From assembly GCA_030789695.1 (NCBI GenBank), contig CM061138.1:17308214-17372213 (forward strand): DNA of 64,000 nt, in the 5' to 3' direction. How positions within the stretch are numbered: the first letter of the stretch is position 1; each line of letters begins with the position of its first letter. Shown piece by piece: positions 57,131-64,000 of the stretch. This DNA comes from Scilla litardierei (taxonomy: Eukaryota > Streptophyta > Magnoliopsida > Asparagales > Asparagaceae). The translations under genes were made by a program, and so were the position numbers. Under the pieces are notes generated by a model. The model saw only the letters and a list, made by a program, of their open reading frames with translations. It made no database searches and was not told the DNA's origin.

Positions 57131-57533
57131 TTGATGGGGACATCAATGTATACACATGAAGACTAAGATGTCTGACTTAACCAAGTTTGATATGGTTGGG
57201 TTCGAGCTCAAGTAGAGATACCTGATTAGACCTTGTTTTGTGGTGTTATTGTATTGTATTTTATCTTTTGTTTAAGGAAGTTTAGTTCCACATTGGTTAG
57301 GAGAAGGGAGAAGAGAAAGGTATTAATTGTAACTTGTAAGCATATAAATAAGCCTCCCAAGACTGGTTATTATTAATAGATGAAAGTTTGAGAAAGTAAA
57401 ATCCCTAAATCTGAGAAAGGTCTACATTGACAAAAAGTCAACTCCTTGGTGAGAAGACTCGGAAACCCTAGATTTTGTTGTTCCTCCATAAAATTTTCCA
57501 CAATATCTCTTAAATCTTTCTAGTTCTACATCA
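57131..57533 (+). repeat. 3' LTR of element J
   Basis: Preceded by a purine-rich tacagggagagt tract. It is clearly related to 51014-51373 but diverged and about 40 bases longer, partly through extra text near 57430-57470. Confidence 0.88.
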
Positions 57534-57538
57534 AGCAA

Positions 57539-57812
57539 TTATCTAAATATTGATCTAGATTGTGAATATGTATTATGCTATGATACTAATGTGTTACACT
57601 GATTTTCGTACCGTTTTAGCATCGGGATAACTTGTGCGCATTATTAAGTTTAGCGGCTACCTCGATACTGATACTAGCCTCATGATAGCTAACATTGTGG
57701 GTAGCAGGTAGCTGTGTCAACTTAACATGTATTACGACTGACCTTTTAGTTAATGCATGGTTTTCTTGGTGAAGCGACTTTCGTCAATTTTTAGAGGAAA
57801 AAGGTAATGCTC
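57539..57812. other. Short interval between elements J and H
   Basis: 274 bases, without a gene I can recognise. It is the pre-insertion sequence that also continues right of H at 60418. Confidence 0.4.
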
Positions 57813-58156
57813 TGATAGATCCGAAGGCAAATCTGAAATTTATTGAAGAAAATGAAGATAAAAAGGATAACTTGGCTACAATTGATAGGGGCAACCACCC
57901 TTCTAAGACGCCTAAACCGAGGATGTCCGCACTCTCTTAAGATCTACCTAAGAACTCTCTCAAAACAATTCAATAATCATGCATGAAGATAAAATGACGG
58001 CTAGCCCTAGCTTAAGAATAAAACCCCTCTACAATTACAAGTTTGCCACTCAATTATAATAAATCAAAGAGGAGTCGAAAATGCCCCTAAGAAGAGGCGG
58101 CCTCCCTTTCGTGTGCATCTACTCGCGGATCCCGCCTCTTTATTATAGATCTAATA
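57813..58156 (-). repeat. 3' LTR of element H
   Basis: The plus strand runs tgatagatccgaagg to agatctaata. It matches 60067-60412 closely; its outer start is mutated from TGTTAG to TATTAG on the minus strand. Confidence 0.88.
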
Positions 58157-60040
58157 TTATTCCGTCCCTGAAAATTCACATTGTCCTCAAGGTGGTGCAT
58201 GAAGTTTCTGGCGGTCCTACTCCGAGTGGTAGTCGTCTTCCACTCAACCTCTTCATCCTCCACGTCATCCTCCTCGTCTGCCTCGGCTATCAGCACTTGC
58301 AGCTTGCAAACCCCACAGTGGTGTCCTGGGGTGAATCGCTCATCGCATTTGAAACATAGCCCCTTTTGCCTCTTCTCACTCATCTCGGTGTCAGTCATCC
58401 GCCTGAACTGATCCCCTGCTGGCGGTGCACTGCTCTTCTCCTCAATCTTCTCGTCGCCTGCCTGGTCTGCATCCGTGGTCGCCTTTACCCCTTCTGGCAC
58501 AGCTGGGGACACGCGATGCGCCTGACCACCATAATCGCTCCTAACTCTCCTCTCCTCAGCCTGAGCATTCTCGACCATCTGTGCCTTCTCCATGACCTCC
58601 GACAGCCCCTGGGCCCCTGGGCTTGTATGTCCGCACCCCCGCTCAAAGACTGGGCTTCAGCCCCTTCATGAATGTGCACTCTAGTGACTCGTCAGTAACT
58701 CCGTGCACTCTCCCAGACATGGTCTCAAACTTCTCAATGTAGTCCCTCACCGGCCCCTCCTGCCTGAGTACAAACAACTGCTCGTGAAGGTTTCCCAGGT
58801 GGGGATCCCGAAACTTCTCCAAAATAAGATCCTTAAGCTCCTCCCAACTGTGAAAGTGCTGTCTACTCTCCTTCCACTTATACCACCTCAAGGCTCTCTC
58901 CTCCATACAAATGGCCGATGCCTCCAACTTCTGGGCCTCCGTCATGTGATAAGCAGTGAAATATCTCTCAGCCCTAAAAAGCCACGCATGCTGGCCCTCT
59001 CCGTCAAACACAGGCATTTTCAGCTTCCTTACTCTACTATCAACCCCAAAATGCCCCTGGTCTGGTCTACCTTCGGTGCGTCTGTACTGGTGATAAACTG
59101 ATAATGCTGCCATCTCTCATTATGGGTCTCATACCCTCCATATGGCCCTCCTCCGCGGACTCCGTAGTCCCCTCGCTACCCTCCTGGTTGTCCCCCATAT
59201 TCTTCCCATCCACCTTCAGCGCCAGTCACCTCCGTGAGCTCCTCCACATTCATCATAATGGTTCCTCTCCCCTCCTTCGTCACTGTAATAGTAGTCTCCA
59301 GTCTGCCCGTGTCCTGAAAACTCAGGATGACCCCGAAAATGAACCGCATGCCTGTGTCGATGCGGCGGAGCCCCTGGAAGTCCAGATCTGTGATTCGCGC
59401 GCGCGCCGTGCTCCGAAGTCACCCTTGGCGGCTGCCAGGGGTGCGCCCAGGCCTGTCCGGCCTCCAGCAGGCCTGGCCGGGGCTGCCGGTGGCCGGGCGG
59501 GCCCTCCGGTGACCCCGGCAGGGTCGGCAGACCCTGCCAAAGGCCGGCAGGGTTCGGTCGGCCCTGCCGGCCACCCCCGAGGGCGGGGCGGTGATCCCCA
59601 CCCTCACCCATTGTCGGCCGCCCCTAGGGTTGAGATTGGGGGCGGCTGGCCTCCCTCGACGCTCCGTCTTTGTTCCCTGCTTTCCTCGATCCTCCAAGGC
59701 TCATCATCCTCTTCCTTGAAGTACTCGTCGGCATCCGAAAGCATCCCCTCAGCAAAAGATTCCATTTTTTCCTTTCCCTTCTCCAAAGGTGGGACCTTTT
59801 TGAAGAACTAGGGTTTGCACCGTCGATCCCCAATTTTCCGTTGAGAGCCGTAAGTTGGAAGACGATCTGAACAAAGGCTTCCTCCGTCCGATCTTGTTTA
59901 GCGGCGAGTCAATCCACCGCCATCGTCAATTTAGCGATCGACTCGCTATTTTCCGTCACGGTTTTCTTCACCTCCTCGATCTCCGAATGATTTTTCTCCT
60001 CCGCCTCGCTTCGATCCTTGCTCCTTATTGACGCCGCCAT
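58157..60040 (-). pseudogene. gag: Gag of element H, interrupted, fused to the pol tail
   Basis: On the minus strand the start at 60040 gives MAASIRSKDRSEAEEK, then a coiled-coil-like helix (IEEVKKTVTENSESIAKL), then a stop at 59909-59911. After a GC-rich Pro/Gly segment (59380-59640) come the capsid domain, 58643-59113 (LKMPVFDGEGQHAWLFRAER, MTEAQKLEASAI, LKDLILEKFRDP, YIEKFETMSGRV), and in another frame 58593-58158 the zinc knuckle CFKCDERFTPGHHC and an acidic stretch. The frame then runs directly into MHHLEDNVNFQGRNN, the end of pol by the polypurine tract. Protease, RT, RNase H and integrase are gone. At least one stop and frame changes make Gag itself doubtful. Confidence 0.82.
59380..59640. 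repeat. GC-rich Pro/Gly-coding segment inside element H gag
   Basis: GGCCTG/GCCGG-rich text stands out from the surroundings. It may be a gag linker expansion; frames on both strands are open because of composition. Confidence 0.6.
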
Positions 60041-60051
60041 GGATCGCAGTC

Positions 60052-60063
60052 GCTCTGATACCA
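60052..60063 (-). promoter_or_regulatory. Primer-binding site of element H (initiator tRNA-Met)
   Basis: The plus strand reads gctctgatacca, so the minus strand is TGGTATCAGAGC, three bases from the 5' LTR end. Confidence 0.92.
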
Positions 60064-60066
60064 AAT

Positions 60067-60412
60067 TGATAGATCCAAAGGAAAATCTGAACTTTATTGA
60101 AGAAAATGAAGATAAAAAGGATAACTTGGCTACAATTGATATGGGCAGCCACCCTTCCAAGACGCCTAAAGCGAGGACGTCCGCACTCTCCTAAGAACCT
60201 AAGAACTCTCTCAAAACAATTCAATAATCATGCATGAAGATAAAATGACGGCTAGCCCTAGCTTAAGAATAAAACCCTCCTCCCACACAATTACAAGTTT
60301 GCCACTCAATTATAATAAATCAAAGAGGAGTTGAAAATGCCCCTAAGGAGAGGCGGCCTCCCTTGCGCGTGCATCTACTCGCGGATCCCGCCTCTTTATT
60401 ACAGATCTAACA
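60067..60412 (-). repeat. 5' LTR of element H
   Basis: The plus strand runs tgatagatccaaagg to agatctaaca, the intact ends of the family. Confidence 0.9.
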
Positions 60413-61430
60413 GGCTCCTCCAAAAATTCAATGCTGTTAATGTGGGAGTTGAATAATTAGGACTACAAAGAACTTGAGGGTGCCAGCTTTGTAAATATAG
60501 GAAATGCCATTGCTGATCATTTTCCATGTGTGTGCAATTCACATTTCTTCAAGCCACCTCTTATACACCTGAGGGAGGTTGCATGCTTAACATTGATCTT
60601 CTATTTGAAGACGAATACATGAATGGTGGATATGGATGTTAATACATTTATTATTTGGATATTAAACTCAATAATCATAAAGAATTCAGGCTAGGATTGA
60701 TGTCAATGCATATATCGTTATGATATCTAACTCACATACTTGTAAAGAATTGAGGGTAGGATTGAATGCATATAATGACCAACCACTAGTTAGTATGATT
60801 AGTGACTGCAGAGAAAATTAAGTCTAAACTTGTTCTTCAACATTAAAGCAAGAAAAAGTTGCAACTACGTAAAGAACTGGCCATGGTATATATCTGTAAG
60901 TACTAATTGATTTTAATCTATATGTTCATGGAGCATGTCTATCCGATATGATATGTCACACAATTGCTTCTAAAAATGAAGACATACTCGTGTTGAACAT
61001 GCCAACACTTGTATTGATAAATATACAATTATAATATTATAAATATCCATGATTGTTCATATTACCAAATATCATCAATATGATTAGATAAAGTTATGAT
61101 AAATGCATTAAGTAACCGCTATCATTAACATACGAGTATGTAATACTACAAGGCTACAAATTAACAAAATATTAAAACTTAAAATGCTACATGGATAGAA
61201 AATGAATTAAAAGTTATTAGAAAGAGTGACATACTCCAAATTATGTAACAAGTCCATGTTGCACATGTCTTTTGGACGAATATTTCATCATATTCCGCTG
61301 TTTCTGCATCAGAATCAGAACTATCTGAAGAAGATGACTCTGAGGAGATCTATGAATCAGAACCTAAAACTTCACCCTCAAGCAATTGCTTCTTCCCCTT
61401 TTCCATTCCCTAATGATTATGCGATTGCTT
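60413..61430. other. Interval right of element H, no gene recognised
   Basis: AT-rich. The plus-strand frame at 61226-61579 is, on the minus strand, a Ser/Asp/Glu-rich reading (SSSDSSDSDAETAEYDE) that could be an acidic tail of the gene-like region further right. Confidence 0.4.
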
Positions 61431-61439
61431 TTTCTTTCT

Positions 61440-63130
61440 TGGAAGACTTTAATCTTTTACTAGCTCATACCGGTGGATCAACTCCAATCGCGTCTTCAGC
61501 TTGCCTCCATGTCATCTTTTTTCCCGAAAAAACTTCATCATCCTCATATGAAGCAATAAAAGCATCAATTGATTTTTGAGACATCCACTCGGCCACCTTG
61601 CCATCTGTATGGAATGAGCAGATATGATATCCGTGTTTTTGCTATCAAATCTTTTTTCAACTGGGCAATGAATTTGACATAAACTAAGTATTTCAATTTA
61701 TTAGTACTTCTCTTCGTGTGAATATTAGTTTCTGTCTTCTCTTCGTGTGAATCTGTAATGAAAATACAATAACCAATTAGCCACGTGAGAAATATGTATA
61801 TGATTAATGGACGATATAAAAAAATTTATTTAAAATTTTACCATCCCAAAACACTCCAATTTCTTTCACAATCATTTGAGCTAGTGGTTAATTCCAAAAT
61901 TCACATGGCCATCTTTTTCAAATTAGACACTGTCACCATGCAAAAAACCATCAACTAACTAAAAATTAAAAACCAAATTCAAATTCCTTTTAGTTTAAAC
62001 TTTAAAATATCATAAATCACTATAATCGGAATACGAAATTGACATTAGTTTTTGAGTTATACCTGGATCAAGTGCATGATTTTTAGCTTGCTTTGTGTTA
62101 TTTCCTTACCAAAAGATCTACTTCGATTTTGATACTGAGGCAGCTGGAAGATAATTTTTTCTTGCGTCTCCGGATCATGTGCATATATCTTGAACACACA
62201 TACTTTGATCCATCAGCAAAGGCACCATCTCCATCAATAGCCTCCTATTTTCGATAATAAAAATATGGGTTCAACAAATGACTTGTCATGTGCAAATAAG
62301 TTTTTAGCTTCTCATTTCATCTATTATCAATTAGAATGGAGACCAGCCTGATTTTTTTTTCATTATACATCAAATTAATCTCGATCTCATGGCACATGTC
62401 AGTCTCCTACGACCACCCCATTGACGGAGTGTCGCTATCTGCCATTCAAAGAATATTGACGATATGATCAAAAATGTTCAATGTCAGTGTCATGTTTTTC
62501 CAAAATGAACGACTATTGATGATGGTGTATACATACAAAGGACTAAGTTTATCAAAAACATCAACTCGTTATTTAACTCTTAATTGTGATAATATGTGAA
62601 CCAAATGACAAATTGAAATTAGATATAAGTATTTGACTTTTACCCTTCTTGCTTGAGCTGTTTTGTAAAACTTCAACTCCTCCCATTCAATAAAGTTGAC
62701 AAAAGCCTTCAATTTGGGCTTTTCTCCTGCAAGCTTTGCAATGACAAAAAATGCTATAGCAAAGCATGTAACACTGGGCTTTTCAAGATCACATCCAATT
62801 TTCTCCCAATGATAGTGTGGGCATACATGTAGTCCGTGACAACCATTGCATCTAAAATTACATTGCGGATATGCTTAAGCTTTCCAATATCCTGCAATAA
62901 GAGTTTCAATGTGTGCAACGTAGGAAGTTTAAAAAATAGAGGGACGTATCAAAGCTAACAACTTCGTTGTAGCCGTATTGTTTGATGATACGATAAATTG
63001 TTCTTCAAGCTTCTTAACTGTTGCATTCACCAGATTGTAAATATATTTGTCATCATGCACATCATTAGATGCGTTCTTAGAATCATAGAACATCCTTTCA
63101 GCATAAACATGAATAGCAATGTGTCACGCC
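61440..63130 (-). pseudogene. Unrecognised multi-exon gene-like region
   Basis: On the minus strand several segments read like protein, separated by AT-rich intron-like text. They are 63120-62950 (IHVYAERMFYDSKNASNDVH, then NATVKKLEEQF), 62893-62640 (DIGKLKHIRNVILDAMVV; overlapping frame EKIGCDLEKPSVTCFAIAFF and FIEWEELKFYKTAQARR), 62250-62085 (KVCVFKIYAHDPETQEKIIF) and 61610-61455 (DGKVAEWMSQKSIDAFIASY, MTWRQAEDAIGVDPP, then TGA). A likely acceptor TTATTGCAG precedes 62893. I do not recognise the family. A 1-base frame change near 62785 and stops suggest it is broken; an alternative is chance open frames. Confidence 0.35.
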
Positions 63131-64000
63131 CTGTTTCCCATGTCGTGGTTGTTTTTCACATGTGATTTAGGTCTGCTGTTTATCAGTGAAAACAATATAT
63201 GCCACGAGTAGAGATGTACCGAAATATTTCTTACATAAATTCTCATTAATTATTACACGGGAAAAACAAGTCTGGTACAATACAACCGAGTATGAACTCT
63301 TGAAAATGCATAAAGGGAAATACATAGAAATACTCTCACAAACTCACTTTCACAAATCCGCATCTTGCGAATCAAACTTAGACTCCTCAAAACCAGGGTC
63401 TTGTCGTTTTCCTGTTCGGCACCTAACGGTGTCACAAAACGAAGGGCCGCTAGCAAGTCAGACGTAAATCATAATAATTCTAAAATTTTGAATTAAAACA
63501 ATGTACACGAATGAAAATAAAACAGTAATTAAGACAAGCATTAAAATAAAGTAGGAACATGAACTAAGTAACTAAAGGCAAGTATGCAAAGACAGTTTAT
63601 AGTTTAAAGTCATGCTAACAATTATCTAACAATTACACCAATCATAGGTCGTGACTCATATTGAAGAGTACGATATGTAACCAAGCTCACCCGGGTCGAG
63701 CCCAAAGGGCTCAGAATCCATTTTATATAACGGACACAGTCACAAACGACTGGTAATTGTAATCATAACTGGCACTGTCACAAACGATCGGTAATGAAAT
63801 TCTCCCAAACATTGCCGAAGGCATGGCTCCAGTTAATATTGTACTTTCTGATATGAGTTACCCTAAAACCCAATGAGTCTGTTGTGTCAAGTGATGTTTC
63901 AAGAGATGATTCTTAGGTGCTAGTATTTGTTGGGTCAAGCATGCATTATGAGACAGTCTCTCTAAACACGTCCACGGGTCACATCAAAACTGGTTAATAT
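63122..64000 (-). repeat. Probable partial LTR of another Ty3/gypsy element, running off the window
   Basis: It begins tgtcacgccctgtttcccatg, like the plus-strand start of the LTRs of A (tgtcacgccccgcttcccaa). The later layout, with cacaaacgac/cacaaacgat repeats near 63740-63790, also recalls that family. Sequence identity is otherwise weak and the other end is outside the window. Confidence 0.45.

Larger units (their letters stand above)
51014..57533 (+). mobile_element. Element J: old, full-length Ty3/gypsy retrotransposon, coding region decayed
   Basis: LTRs 51014-51373 (360 bp) and 57131-57533 (403 bp) start TGATGGGACAT or TGATGGGGACAT and end TACATCA. TSD agcaa (51009-51013, 57534-57538) is perfect. 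The primer site ttTGGCATTAGATCC is a three-mismatch version of TGGTATCAGAGCC. Order inside is gag, protease, RT, RNase H, integrase, which defines Ty3/gypsy. LTR divergence and many stops make this one of the oldest insertions here. Confidence 0.92.
57813..60412 (-). mobile_element. Element H: gag-only Ty3/gypsy element with short LTRs
   Basis: LTRs 57813-58156 and 60067-60412 (about 345 bp) read on the minus strand TGTTAGATC to GGATCTATCA. Flanks tgctc and ggctc form a TSD with one mismatch. The primer site TGGTATCAGAGC is on the minus strand at 60052-60063. The interior encodes only gag and a few codons of the pol end, so it is a second TR-GAG-type element, unrelated in LTR to D. Confidence 0.88.

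Noticed and set aside
59104..59811. 235-codon plus-strand frame over element H
   Set aside because: Antisense to the gag of H and largely Pro/Ala/Gly from GC-rich text; the capsid and zinc-knuckle motifs are on the minus strand.

Overview
The window is plant nuclear DNA, most likely from an angiosperm. It is dominated by nested LTR retrotransposons around the broken 5' half of an ARGONAUTE1-type gene. Evidence for a plant source is the plant-type Ty3/gypsy elements, plant-style introns in the AGO gene and a miR168-like target site in it. I see no bacterial operon structure and no CRISPR array. Boundaries below come from LTR ends and matching 5-bp target-site duplications (TSDs), read by eye.

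Layout. Positions 1-6281 hold element D, a Ty3/gypsy element with only a gag gene (TR-GAG type); its left end is outside the window. D sits in the 3' LTR of element B (minus strand, 6282-27004), a large non-coding LTR element. Two elements interrupt B's 5' LTR: A (10960-19972, minus, TSD agtat), a second non-coding member of B's family, and C (21775-26793, plus, TSD taaga), a gag-protease-RT element that lost the rest of pol and nearly all its 3' LTR. B and the non-coding element E (27177-36961, plus, TSD cagta) both interrupt a decayed LINE-type ORF1 (G, minus, pieces at 27005-27176 and 36962-37974). Next come a diverged E-like LTR relic, a small tRNA-like SINE, and a shortened solo LTR of the A/B family (39794-41124, TSD tttac).

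From about 41.8 to 50.35 kb lies the AGO1-type pseudogene on the plus strand: a probable leader exon and intron, then eight exons covering the Gly/Gln/Arg-rich N-terminus, ArgoN, linker and PAZ. MID and PIWI exons are not found. Exon 1 keeps the miR168-complementary site, while exon 2 has a nonsense codon and a 1-nt deletion. Its fourth intron holds a 5S-rRNA-like relic and a small LTR element (I, 46972-48762, TSD attgt).

From 51.0 to 57.5 kb is a worn, full-length Ty3/gypsy element (J, TSD agcaa), followed by a second gag-only element (H, 57813-60412, minus). From 61.4 to 63.1 kb are exon-like open segments on the minus strand that I do not recognise. The window ends in what looks like another LTR.

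A, B, D and E share a polypurine-tract block and a primer-site-position motif, although only D has any coding capacity. They therefore look like passengers of one autonomous Ty3/gypsy (Del/Tekay-like) lineage, an inference from the shared ends. The LTRs of A, B and the solo LTR F carry a four-unit palindromic array just upstream of the presumed TATA box.
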